Positions 8,376 through 15,814 of a stretch of DNA of 20,514 nt are shown here, piece by piece. Source of the DNA: SZUA-584 sp041656035 (GTDB lineage: Bacteria; Bacillota; Clostridia; Christensenellales; SZUA-584). The translations under genes were made by a program, and so were the position numbers. The stretch covers positions 1 through 20,514 of the forward strand of contig CAZPHS010000029.1 in NCBI GenBank assembly GCA_964586785.1, given 5' to 3'. The stretch's first letter is position 1. Each line of letters opens with the position of its first letter. The notes under the pieces were generated by a model. It saw only the letters and a program-made list of their open reading frames with translations, was not told where the DNA came from and searched no databases.

Positions 8376-8588
8376 ATGTATAAAGGTACGGTAAAATGGT
8401 TTAACGAGAGCAAAGGTTTTGGCTTTATCGCCAATGACGAGGGCGGGGACGATGTGTTTGTGCATTTCTCCAGCATCGTATCCGACGGGTTCAAAACGCT
8501 TTCGGAGGGCCAAAAGGTCACTTTTGATGTGGAGCCGGATCCCAAAAACGCGAATAAACTTCGTGCTTCTAATGTTGTGCCCGCATAG
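8376..8588 (+). CDS. Cold-shock-domain RNA chaperone (CspA family)
   Basis: The 70-residue product is a single cold-shock domain that binds single-stranded RNA and DNA and melts mRNA secondary structure. RNP1 (KGFGFI, residues 13-18) and RNP2 (VFVHF, 27-31) are intact, and the N-terminal GTVKWFN is typical. AGGAGG (8362-8367) lies 8 bases before the ATG at 8376. This rejects a longer reading from 8310, whose extra 22 residues do not belong to the fold. The gene stands alone between its promoter region and a strong terminator. Confidence 0.97.
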   Translation: MYKGTVKWFNESKGFGFIANDEGGDDVFVHFSSIVSDGFKTLSEGQKVTFDVEPDPKNANKLRASNVVPA

Positions 8589-8622
8589 CAAGACCGATAA
8601 GACGGGCATATAAAACCCGCGT

Positions 8623-8667
8623 AAAAACCCCCTTGCGGGCGAGAATTTGCCGCACAGGGGGTTTTTT
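8623..8667 (+). terminator. Rho-independent terminator after the cold-shock gene
   Basis: AAAAACCCCC (8623-8632) pairs with GGGGG plus T6 (8657-8667). An inner GCGG/CCGC pairing shortens the loop. The U tract follows the stem on the plus strand, about 35 bases after the csp stop. Confidence 0.92.
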
Positions 8668-8693
8668 ATACAATACGGCGTATTACAATGATG

Positions 8694-8722
8694 TTGCATA
8701 CGGCAGATATTTAAACTATACT
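8694..8722 (+). promoter_or_regulatory. Probable promoter of the polA operon
   Basis: TTGCAT (8694-8699) and TATACT (8717-8722) are separated by 17 bases just after the csp terminator. A GGAG ribosome binding site at 8743-8746 precedes the polA ATG by 5 bases. No other promoter is evident before 14832, so this one probably drives all five overlapping genes. Confidence 0.55.
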
Positions 8723-8751
8723 TATTTCGCATAAAACTATTTGGAGTACCG

Positions 8752-11301
8752 ATGAGTAAAACACTGATGGCTGTTGACGGAAACAGCCTTATGCACAGGG
8801 CTTTTCACGCGCTGCCCCTTTTAACAAACAGGGAAGGCGAGTATACAAACGCCGTATACGGTTTTTTTTCTATGCTTATTAACGCGCTGGCTGAATATAA
8901 GCCGGATTATCTCGCCATAGCGTTTGATATGAAGGAAAAAACTTTTCGGCATAAAATTTTCAAAGAATACAAGGCTTTGCGCAAGCCAACGCCTAGCGAG
9001 CTTATACCGCAGTTCGATATACTCAAAAACGCTCTTTACTCTATGGGCATAACTGTTATAGAGAGCGAAGGCTACGAGGCCGACGATATACTCGGGGTGT
9101 TGTCTCTCGCGGCTTGCGGACACAAAGTCGCCACGGTGCTGCTGACCGGAGACAAAGACGCTTTTTCCCTAATATCCGGTTACTGCAGCGTTCTTTTAAC
9201 AAGAAAGGGCGTCAGCCTGCTTGAGCTGTATGACACCGATAAACTTTTTGAGACGTACGCTCTTGAGCCAAAGCAGATAGCGGACCTAAAAGGGTTTATG
9301 GGAGATAAGTCCGACAACATTCCGGGTGTCGCCGGAGTGGGCGAAAAGACGGCGCTTAACCTTCTTCACAGTTACGGCGATATGGAAGGCGTATACGAAA
9401 ACATAGAAGAGATAAAAGGCAAATTAAAAGACAAGCTTATACAAAATAAAGATATGGCTTTTTTAAGCCGCAAGCTTGCGCGAATAGACGTACATGCGCC
9501 TATACCCGTAAATATAGACGCGCTTATGTTTAACGGCCTTAATGAAAATAACGCGGGAACTGTTTTTAAAAAACTTGGTTTCACTTCGCTTTTAAACAGG
9601 ATTGGAGCGGAACCCGCTCCGCCGCCGCGTCCGAAAACAATGAGCATAGAAACTATGGAAGAGCTTAAAAGCCTTATACGCAAAAACAGTAAAGCAAGCC
9701 GCGCCGCCATAGTGATGGGAGACGATATATCCGTCGCTTTTACCGCCGAAAGCGAATATTCAATAGTTACCGAGCACAGCCTTCTTAATACCGATTTTAC
9801 GCGCGGCATGGCGCTGGGCGAGTTAAAGGCGTTGTTTGGCGATAGTGAGCTTACTATTATAATGTATGACGCGAAATCCGCCGTAGCGGAGCTTAGCGAC
9901 TGCGGTATTGATATCAAATGTAATTTATTTGACGTTAAACTCGCTGAATACGTTATAGACCCTTCGTCCGCGTCGCTTGGTTTTGGGAAATTGGCGGAAA
10001 AGTATAATATAGGGGGCTCCGCCGCGGCAATATTGTCCATATTCGGGGAGCAGATTAAAAAGCTTGAGGACGATAAACTCTGGTATGTTTATAACGATAT
10101 AGAAATGCCCTTAATGCGCGTGCTTATTGATATGGAATGCACCGGATTTAGAATTGATTTGAATATGCTGGGCGGTTATAACTTAGAGCTTACGCGCCGG
10201 ATAGACAATCTGACGAGAAACATCCACTTGCTCGCGGACGACGACGGATTTAATATTAACTCCACAAAACAGTTAGGACGGGTGCTTTTTGAACAGCTTG
10301 GGCTGCCCGCCGTTAAAACGCTAAAATCCGGCTATTCAACCGATATAGAGGTGCTTGAGAAACTCTCCGGCAAACACCCCATAATTGATAAACTTATAGA
10401 ATACCGGCGGCTTACAAAGCTTAAAAGCACGTACATTGACGCTCTTTCAAAAATCGCGGACAGCGACGGTTTTGTGCGCACCACTTTTGTGCAGATATCA
10501 ACCGTTACCGGACGCATATCCAGCAAAGAGCCTAATCTGCAAAACATACCCGTGCGCACGCGGGAAGGGCGCGAAATCAGGCGGTTGTTTCTGCCCTCGA
10601 CAGATTCAAGAATGCTTGTCGCGGCAGATTATTCTCAGATTGAACTGCGCATACTCGCGTCCATATCGGGCGACGGCGTTATGAAAGACGCGTTTAATTC
10701 AAACATAGACATACATACGCGCACCGCGTCGGAAGTTTTTGAAGTGCCGGCGGAGCAAGTGACGGAACAGTTAAGGCGCAGCGCAAAAGCCGTAAATTTC
10801 GGCATAGTATACGGAATAAGCGATTTTGGGCTGGCGCGTAACCTAAACATTCCCGTTAAAAAAGCCGCCCGGTACATAGAGCGCTATTTTGAGCGTTTTT
10901 CCGGCGTGAGGCAGTATATGGACGAGATCATATTGAAAGCAAAAAGCGACGGCTATGTTTCTACGCTTCTCGGAAGGCGCAGATATCTGCCCGAGCTTAA
11001 TTCAAGAAACTATAATATACGTTCTTTCGGGGAGCGCGCGGCGCTTAATACGCCCATACAGGGCACGGCGGCCGATATAATAAAGCTTGCCATGATAAAC
11101 GTATGGCGCGAGCTGCGTAAAGGAGGCTTTTCGTCAAAGCTTATACTGCAGGTACACGACGAGCTTATCGTGGATACCGCTTTGGACGAAACGGAGGAAG
11201 TGAAGGCTCTTTTAAAAAGATGCATGGAAAACGCTTATCCGCTTAATGTGCCGCTTGTCGCCGAAGTATCAGCGGGGCGTAACTGGCTGGACGCAAAATG
11301 A
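8752..11301 (+). CDS. polA: DNA polymerase I
   Basis: This 849-residue enzyme fills gaps and removes RNA primers in replication and repair. The N-terminal 5'-3' exonuclease domain (~1-290) has VDGNSLMHRAF, EADDILG and GDKSDNIPGV. The polymerase domain (~465-849) has motif A with D626 (AADYSQIELR), motif B (RRSAKAVNFGIVYG, with R675 and K679) and motif C with HDE at 802-804. The middle domain (~300-460) keeps the fold length, but the DxE pair expected at its start is absent (AAIVMGDDISVAF). Proofreading is therefore probably lost, as in B. subtilis and Thermus polymerases. Its stop overlaps the coaE start as ATGA. Confidence 0.98.
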   Translation: MSKTLMAVDGNSLMHRAFHALPLLTNREGEYTNAVYGFFSMLINALAEYKPDYLAIAFDMKEKTFRHKIFKEYKALRKPTPSELIPQFDILKNALYSMGITVIESEGYEADDILGVLSLAACGHKVATVLLTGDKDAFSLISGYCSVLLTRKGVSLLELYDTDKLFETYALEPKQIADLKGFMGDKSDNIPGVAGVGEKTALNLLHSYGDMEGVYENIEEIKGKLKDKLIQNKDMAFLSRKLARIDVHAPIPVNIDALMFNGLNENNAGTVFKKLGFTSLLNRIGAEPAPPPRPKTMSIETMEELKSLIRKNSKASRAAIVMGDDISVAFTAESEYSIVTEHSLLNTDFTRGMALGELKALFGDSELTIIMYDAKSAVAELSDCGIDIKCNLFDVKLAEYVIDPSSASLGFGKLAEKYNIGGSAAAILSIFGEQIKKLEDDKLWYVYNDIEMPLMRVLIDMECTGFRIDLNMLGGYNLELTRRIDNLTRNIHLLADDDGFNINSTKQLGRVLFEQLGLPAVKTLKSGYSTDIEVLEKLSGKHPIIDKLIEYRRLTKLKSTYIDALSKIADSDGFVRTTFVQISTVTGRISSKEPNLQNIPVRTREGREIRRLFLPSTDSRMLVAADYSQIELRILASISGDGVMKDAFNSNIDIHTRTASEVFEVPAEQVTEQLRRSAKAVNFGIVYGISDFGLARNLNIPVKKAARYIERYFERFSGVRQYMDEIILKAKSDGYVSTLLGRRRYLPELNSRNYNIRSFGERAALNTPIQGTAADIIKLAMINVWRELRKGGFSSKLILQVHDELIVDTALDETEEVKALLKRCMENAYPLNVPLVAEVSAGRNWLDAK

Positions 11302-11918
11302 AGATTGGCATAACGGGAGGCATAGGCTCCGGCAAATCGACGGTAACAAGCTGTTTAAGAAAGCTCGGCGAGACGGTAATATGCGCCGACGAGATTGCCC
11401 GTAATATAACCGCGCCCGGGGGGGAAGGCGAAGACGCGCTGCGCCGTGTTTTCGGCGAAAGCTGTTTTAAGGGCGACGGCACTCTCGATAGGGCTGCGCT
11501 CGCTTCGCTTGTTTTCAGCGACAGGGAAAAAAGGGAGCTTCTTAATAAAACGCTTCATCCGCTTATAATACCGCGCGTTATGAAAGAAGCGGAGAAGGCG
11601 CCAGGCCTTGTGTTTATAGACGCGGCGCTTCTTATACAAACAGGTATGCACAATATGATGGACGCCGTGTGGCTTATAACCGCCAAAAAGCAAACGCGTA
11701 TAAAACGCGTAATGCGGCGCGACAATATCGGCAGGAAAAGCGTTCTTCTGCGAATGTCTTCACAGCAGAGCGATGGGGTTTTAAAAAAATACGCGGATGA
11801 AATAATAAAAAACAACGGCGGGGTAAAAGAGCTTGAAGAAAAGATTTATACGCTTGTTAATAAAATCAGGAGGCGGGCGGGTTTATGCATAAGTCAAAAA
11901 AGCGCAGCAAACAAATAA
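11298..11918 (+). CDS. coaE: Dephospho-CoA kinase
   Basis: The enzyme catalyses the last step of coenzyme A synthesis, phosphorylating the ribose 3'-hydroxyl of dephospho-CoA with ATP in the cytoplasm. The 206 residues start with a P-loop GGIGSGKST (7-15). The family segments CADEIAR, LDRAALASLVFSD, LHPLI and FIDAALLIQTG follow in order. Its ATG overlaps the polA stop by 4 bases. The mutM gene found between polA and coaE in some Bacilli is absent. The 3' end is overlapped for 34 bases by the next gene. Confidence 0.96.
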   Translation: MKIGITGGIGSGKSTVTSCLRKLGETVICADEIARNITAPGGEGEDALRRVFGESCFKGDGTLDRAALASLVFSDREKRELLNKTLHPLIIPRVMKEAEKAPGLVFIDAALLIQTGMHNMMDAVWLITAKKQTRIKRVMRRDNIGRKSVLLRMSSQQSDGVLKKYADEIIKNNGGVKELEEKIYTLVNKIRRRAGLCISQKSAANK

Positions 11919-12442
11919 AAGCATGGATGTTCGCCGCTTTATTTTTAGTTATCGCCATAGCCGTTTTACTGCGCGGGTTTGTGGTCTACAAGGTTTATCC
12001 TCTTGATTACCGGCAGATTATAGAGCAAAGAAGCAAAGAGTATTCCCTCGACCCTTACCTTGTAAGCGCCGTCATTTGCGCCGAAAGCCGGTTTTTGCCG
12101 GAGGCGGTGTCGCCTAAAGGCGCTGTCGGGCTTATGCAGATAATGCCTGATACCGGAGAATGGATTTTCGGTAAAATGGGGTTTGAGAATTATAATTCCG
12201 ATATGCTTTGCGACCCCGACGTTAATATACATCTTGGCTGCTGGTATCTTCGTTATCTTTATGAGCGGTTTAACGGCGATATGGATAAAGTGCTTGCCGC
12301 TTACAATGCCGGACCGCGAAATGTGGAAAAATGGGCGCCCGACGGAGCGCTTGAAACGATACCGTTTCCCGAAACTGAAAACTATCTGAAGATTGTTACG
12401 CGAAACTATTATATTTATAAAGAAATTTACAATGATTTTTAG
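11885..12442 (+). CDS. Membrane-anchored lytic transglycosylase (SLT domain)
   Basis: The 185-residue protein has a short basic N-terminus, one membrane helix (~13-35) and an extracellular SLT domain. This lysozyme-like fold cleaves the MurNAc-GlcNAc bond of peptidoglycan to 1,6-anhydro ends. The catalytic glutamate is E67 in ICAESRF. GLMQIMP (82-88) and AYNAGPRNVEKW (139-150) complete the family motifs. An AGGAGG at 11868-11873 inside coaE supports the ATG at 11885. A gene of this type after polA-coaE is a familiar order in Clostridia. It overlaps the solute-binding-protein gene by 11 bases. Confidence 0.94.
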   Translation: MHKSKKRSKQIKAWMFAALFLVIAIAVLLRGFVVYKVYPLDYRQIIEQRSKEYSLDPYLVSAVICAESRFLPEAVSPKGAVGLMQIMPDTGEWIFGKMGFENYNSDMLCDPDVNIHLGCWYLRYLYERFNGDMDKVLAAYNAGPRNVEKWAPDGALETIPFPETENYLKIVTRNYYIYKEIYNDF

Positions 12443-14117
12443 TAAACTTTTTAAAAAAACAATATGTTTTGTTACAGCGCTTTTTATCGCGGCGTTAAGC
12501 GGCTGCGCCGATGTCGCGGATACTGAAAATCCGGATGATACTATTCCCGTATACACGCTTCCGCCCATTGTTAAAGAGGATGTGCCGGCGGCGGGGGGCG
12601 AGCTTACTTTTCCCATTCCGCAGAACCCCGCGTCTTTAAATCCGCTTAAAACAAAAAACGTGGGGCTATACAACCTTTTTTCCCTGATTTATGAAGCGCC
12701 CATACGAGTTGATACAAACGGTTACGTACAGCCCGAGCTCGCTGAAACATGGGAGGTAGACGAAACGGGGCTTATTTGGACGTTTAAACTGCGCGAGGGA
12801 GTAAACTGGCAGCACGGATACGGCGAGTTAACATCGGCGGATATTATATACACCGCTTTGCTGCTAAAATCATATACCGCTAAAGACTCGAATTACGCCT
12901 ACCGCAACGGCAACGTTGCAAGCTTGGAGGCGGCAGATAAATATACGGTGAAGCTGACATTAAACAAGCCGGGCAACGCGGCGGTTTATTATATGACTTT
13001 TCCGGTGCTGTGCAGGGCATACTGCGTAACGGCGAATGTGGATACCGCAAGGCCTGTAGGCACGGGGCCTTATTACGTCGAATCGTTCAACATGATGGAA
13101 AGCGTCAAGCTTTGCGCAAACGAAACATGGTGGAAGCAACAGCCTTATATAAAATCGCTTAACGCTATTTGTTATCCGAATCATGATTTTGAGCTTGCCG
13201 CGTATAAACAGAATCTTATCGACTTTTTAACCACCTCTATATTAACGGTGGACACATATCATAAATACGGTGAAAAGCATTATGTCGATTATTTGACTAT
13301 GTATTATGACTGTCTTGTGCCAAACACCAGAGGGCTTTTCGCCGACGCTAACTTAAGGGTGGCAGTGGCGCATTCTCTTGACAAGAGGGATATTGTCGCC
13401 AAGGGGCTTTTAGGACACGCGGTTGTTACCGACTATCCGGTTTCGCCCGATTCTTTCCTTTCTCCGGGACCGTCCAAGATATTCGAATTCAACCAGCAAA
13501 AAGCGATTGAGCTTTTAGAGCTGTCCGGATATAAAAGAGCGGGCTCATACCCTATCGCCAAAAGGACCGAGGGCGATCAGACATACGATTTAAGCTTCGA
13601 ACTGCTTATCTGCAGCAATGAGCCTTACTGCAGAGTTGTGGCAGAAAATATAGCCGCGCAGTTACTGCAGTGCGGAATGGACGTTAAAATAGTTGAAGCG
13701 GACGCGAAAGAGCACAAAAGCCGGCTCGCGGCGGGCAACTTTGATATCGCGCTTTGCTCGTTCTATCTTGATATTAACCCCGATATTTCTTACCTTGTAG
13801 GCTCCGGAGGCGATATAAACTACGGGAAGTTTTCCGACGGCGAGCTTGATTCGCTTCTTGACAATTGCCGACGGGCGCCGGACGAGCCTTCGATAAAACA
13901 GGCGTATTCCGATATGGAGGATCGTTTTCTCGCGGTGATGCCGCATATAGGGCTTTATTATAAAACGAACGCGCTGCTCTATGACTCCGATATTAATATA
14001 TCTGAAAAATTTAGGGACAGAAATGTTTTTTTAAAAATCCCGCAATGGTATTTGTATGTGGAAGGGGAAGAGCGGAATGGAAACAATAATAACCAGCACT
14101 CAGAACCCGACAGTTAA
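12432..14117 (+). CDS. Family 5 extracellular solute-binding lipoprotein (oligopeptide type), orphan
   Basis: The protein is 561 residues from the ATG at 12432. The signal peptide ends in a lipobox LSGC with C25 as the lipidated residue. The mature part follows the SBP_bac_5 plan (OppA/DppA-like): LNPLKTKNVGLYNLFSLIYE near the start, LAETWEVDETGLIWTFKLREGVNW, then ADIIYT, PVGTGPYYVESF and an AVAHSLDKRDIV segment. Such proteins deliver peptides or similar ligands to an ABC importer. No permease or ATPase genes are adjacent, so it is an orphan in this operon. It lies beside a peptidoglycan lytic enzyme, so muropeptides are a possible ligand, but that is only inference. A reading from 12393 adds 13 residues ahead of the signal peptide and is less likely. 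Confidence 0.92.
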   Translation: MIFSKLFKKTICFVTALFIAALSGCADVADTENPDDTIPVYTLPPIVKEDVPAAGGELTFPIPQNPASLNPLKTKNVGLYNLFSLIYEAPIRVDTNGYVQPELAETWEVDETGLIWTFKLREGVNWQHGYGELTSADIIYTALLLKSYTAKDSNYAYRNGNVASLEAADKYTVKLTLNKPGNAAVYYMTFPVLCRAYCVTANVDTARPVGTGPYYVESFNMMESVKLCANETWWKQQPYIKSLNAICYPNHDFELAAYKQNLIDFLTTSILTVDTYHKYGEKHYVDYLTMYYDCLVPNTRGLFADANLRVAVAHSLDKRDIVAKGLLGHAVVTDYPVSPDSFLSPGPSKIFEFNQQKAIELLELSGYKRAGSYPIAKRTEGDQTYDLSFELLICSNEPYCRVVAENIAAQLLQCGMDVKIVEADAKEHKSRLAAGNFDIALCSFYLDINPDISYLVGSGGDINYGKFSDGELDSLLDNCRRAPDEPSIKQAYSDMEDRFLAVMPHIGLYYKTNALLYDSDINISEKFRDRNVFLKIPQWYLYVEGEERNGNNNNQHSEPDS

Positions 14118-14832
14118 ATATTTTAAAAGCTTAAATACCAAAAAGGGACGCGCGGAACACGGGGTATTTTTAACCGAAGGCGAAAAGTGTGTGAACGAGC
14201 TTATAAAACACATGCCTCAAATGCTGCAAAGCGTTATAATCTCTGACGATAAATACGCGAATATCGCCGCTTTCGCGGAAAATATGGGCAAAAGCGTTTA
14301 CAGAGCGTCGCCGCGTGTAATGAATGCCGTTTGCGACGGCAAAACGCCGCAGGGGATAGCGGCGGCCGCAAAGATACCGTCTTTTGATACCGTCCAAAAC
14401 GGTTTTATAGCCGCTTTGGACGGTGTGCGGGACCCGCGGAACATAGGTACAATTATCCGCACCGCCGACGCCGGAGGCTGCTCCGGCGTTGTGCTCTCGC
14501 CATGCTGCGCCGATTGCTATTCTCCAAAAGCGCTAAGAGCTTCTATGGGAAGTATTTTTCATCTGCCGGTTACGCGCGCAAACCTTAAAAGTTATCTTTC
14601 GCGGCTTTTAGCGCTCGGGTATAACATTGCGTGCGCGGACTTGGACGGAGATACGGAATACCGTCTTGATAAGTATAAAACGTGTCTTGTTATAGGCAAC
14701 GAATCGCGCGGCATTTCGCCGGAAATATTATCCGCGGCGACACATCGTATCCGAATACCGATGTACGGTAAAGCCGAAAGCTTAAACGCGGCGGTGGCGG
14801 CGGGCATACTGATTTATAAAATACTGAATTAA
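14077..14832 (+). CDS. TrmH/SpoU-family RNA 2'-O-ribose methyltransferase
   Basis: This 251-residue SPOUT enzyme transfers a methyl group from SAM to a ribose 2'-hydroxyl of tRNA or rRNA. The N-terminal substrate-binding domain (~1-95) has SLNTKKGRAEHGVFLTEG. The knotted catalytic domain carries motif 1 DPRNIGTIIRTADAGG (119-134), motif 2 LVIGNESRGIS (204-213) and motif 3 IPMYGKAESLNAAVAAGI (227-244). The layout resembles YsgA/RlmB-type proteins; the target nucleotide is not known. The ATG at 14077, with AGGGG 9 bases upstream, is preferred over an in-frame ATG at 14056 without one. It overlaps the lipoprotein gene by 41 bases and closes the operon. Confidence 0.93.
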   Translation: METIITSTQNPTVKYFKSLNTKKGRAEHGVFLTEGEKCVNELIKHMPQMLQSVIISDDKYANIAAFAENMGKSVYRASPRVMNAVCDGKTPQGIAAAAKIPSFDTVQNGFIAALDGVRDPRNIGTIIRTADAGGCSGVVLSPCCADCYSPKALRASMGSIFHLPVTRANLKSYLSRLLALGYNIACADLDGDTEYRLDKYKTCLVIGNESRGISPEILSAATHRIRIPMYGKAESLNAAVAAGILIYKILN

Positions 14833-14894
14833 TAAGAGAAACTGGGACTTATGAGTCTGCATATGTTTGCGTTTAAAATTTAGGAGAGGCATAT

Positions 14895-15362
14895 ATGGGA
14901 CATTTCGGTTTTTCTTATGTAGGATTCATTTTTCTGCTGATGTTGACGGTGCCAAACCTTATATGGACAAAACATCGGCCAAAAGGATATGACTATAGGG
15001 AAGAAAATAAAGTATTACGCATTTTTGAAAAAACAGGACAAGTTTGCGTAACCTTCACGGCTCTTGTATTTACCGACTTAAACATTTATCGGTGGTCGGC
15101 CTGGAGCTTTTGGCTGGTTGCGGCGGCCGCGCTTATGGTTATGTATGAATGTTGGTGGATACGCTACTTTAAAAGCGAGAAAACATTGAAAGATTTCTAC
15201 AGCGGCTTTTGCGGCGTACCCGTTGCGGGCGCTGCATTGCCGGTTATTGCTTTCTTTTTTCTGGGCGTTTACGGAAAAGTGATTTGGCTGATGGCATCCG
15301 TCATTGTTTTGGGAATAGGGCATATCGGCATTCACTTGCAGCATTTTAGAGAAATCCAATAG
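14895..15362 (+). CDS. Small four-helix membrane protein, unknown function
   Basis: The 155-residue protein shows about four membrane segments: ~6-24, ~50-62, ~72-85 and a long hydrophobic region ~108-145. Conspicuous motifs are PNLIWTKHRPKGYD after the first helix, YECWWIRYFKSEKT in the centre and GHIGIHLQH at the end. Histidines and tryptophans cluster at the presumed membrane faces. It resembles uncharacterised conserved membrane proteins of Clostridia that I recall but cannot name. AGGAGAGG (14882-14889) gives a strong ribosome binding site. It is 62 bases after the methyltransferase gene and may have its own promoter (a TAAAAT-like -10 near 14874 without a good -35). No function can be assigned. 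Confidence 0.85.
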   Translation: MGHFGFSYVGFIFLLMLTVPNLIWTKHRPKGYDYREENKVLRIFEKTGQVCVTFTALVFTDLNIYRWSAWSFWLVAAAALMVMYECWWIRYFKSEKTLKDFYSGFCGVPVAGAALPVIAFFFLGVYGKVIWLMASVIVLGIGHIGIHLQHFREIQ

Positions 15363-15456
15363 TAAATTTTAAATGAAGGTTTTATGGCTAGAAATCAAGT
15401 TAAATAATGATTATTGATCAAAAACGAAGATTTATATCACGCGATTAGAGTTTGGA

Positions 15457-15485
15457 TTGACATTTATATTTCAATGTAATACTTC
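15457..15485 (+). promoter_or_regulatory. Promoter with BlaI-like operator in its spacer, copy 1
   Basis: TTGACA (15457-15462) is a perfect -35, and TACTTC (15480-15485), 17 bases on, is a weak -10. The 15-mer TATTTCAATGTAATA at 15467-15481 fills the spacer and differs at one position from the symmetric TATTACA-N-TGTAATA. That symmetric form fits the TACA/TGTA half-sites of BlaI/MecI operators. A repressor bound there would block RNA polymerase. A second TATAAT at 15507-15512 is an alternative -10 but has no -35 at the right distance. Dependence on the BlaI-type gene at 17437 is inference. Confidence 0.5.
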
Positions 15486-15518
15486 GGTAAGGGTTGGACA
15501 TGACCATATAATAGGGGT
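15457..15518 (+). repeat. Promoter-like direct repeat, copy 1
   Basis: This ~62-base block recurs at 20359-20423. Shared elements, in the same order, are TTGACA, a 17-base AT-rich spacer, TACTTC (TACTTT in copy 2), a GGTAAGGGTTGG-like segment and the identical GACCATATAATAGGGGT. The copies differ by one 3-base gap and scattered substitutions, so they are diverged rather than recent. Each is followed within about 30 bases by a stem-loop. No gene lies between this copy and the lipoprotein start at 15815, apart from a gene remnant. The 450-base gap 15363-15814 holds this repeat, the palindrome at 15541 and that remnant. Confidence 0.75.
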
Positions 15519-15540
15519 GATGTTTATGAGGGTATAGAAA

Positions 15541-15606
15541 AGTCCTTGCAAAAACCAATAGTTGGTACTATACCGCTATTTTGCGGTATCCGGTTACGCA
15601 AGGACT
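15541..15606. repeat. Nested inverted repeat able to form a three-way-junction RNA
   Basis: AGTCCTTGC (15541-15549) pairs perfectly with GCAAGGACT (15598-15606), a 9-bp outer stem. Inside it are two further perfect hairpins: ACCAA/TTGGT (15554-15566, 3-base loop) and ATACCGC/GCGGTAT (15570-15589, 6-base loop). The whole fits a three-way junction in RNA, or a small palindromic element in DNA. No T tract follows, so it is not an ordinary terminator. No target-site duplication is evident at its ends. It begins 23 bases after repeat copy 1 and would lie in the leader of the lipoprotein mRNA. Confidence 0.55.
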
Positions 15607-15662
15607 ATAAACAAGATAGCATAAAAGTAAAACTTGTTCAATAGGTAAAAGACTGCCGGTAA

Positions 15663-15788
15663 TTTAAGAATGTATGGTTGGCTGCCCCTGATGTTTTATA
15701 TAAAGAATACTTAGGATATCATTATTGAAAGAACTTTGATGAGCTGAAACAAATCGGGGGAGTTGTATCGGTTACATACGAGTTCTAA
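15663..15788 (+). pseudogene. Possible remnant of a gene's 3' end, interrupted by a stop
   Basis: In one frame this stretch reads 21 protein-like codons (including VWLAAPDVLYKEYLGY), an in-frame TGA at 15726-15728, and then 19 more codons ending FDELKQIGGVVSVTYEF before TAA. Both halves have a plausible amino-acid mix, and no start codon or ribosome binding site precedes them. This is what a decayed C-terminal fragment would look like. I do not recognise the parent family, and chance reading in AT-rich DNA is a real alternative. Confidence 0.3.
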
Positions 15789-15814
15789 GAAATATTAATT
15801 GAGAGGGAGTATTA

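Noticed and set aside
14834..14862. Possible terminator after the RNA methyltransferase gene
   Set aside because: Only a 5-bp ATAAG/CTTAT pairing is present, with no T tract, so read-through into the membrane protein gene is possible.
15384..15407. Seven-codon frame beginning ATGGCTAGAAAT after the small membrane protein gene
   Set aside because: Too short to identify; it could be a relic of a gene start, but there is no continuation in any frame.
15505..15513. SigK/SigE-like -10 (CATATAATA) in the promoter repeat
   Set aside because: No matching -35 (AC, or ATATT-type) occurs at the required distance in either copy, so a sporulation-sigma promoter is not supported.
15525..15537. Tiny open frame (ATG AGG GTA TAG) after AGGGGTGATG in repeat copy 1
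   Set aside because: Only four codons including the stop, and the corresponding start is absent in copy 2, so a conserved leader peptide is not supported.
15730..15765. Hammerhead-ribozyme-like GATGAG...GAAAC
   Set aside because: The core needs CUGANGA with a stem II between the two conserved boxes. Here the first base is wrong and only two bases separate the boxes, so no stem can form.
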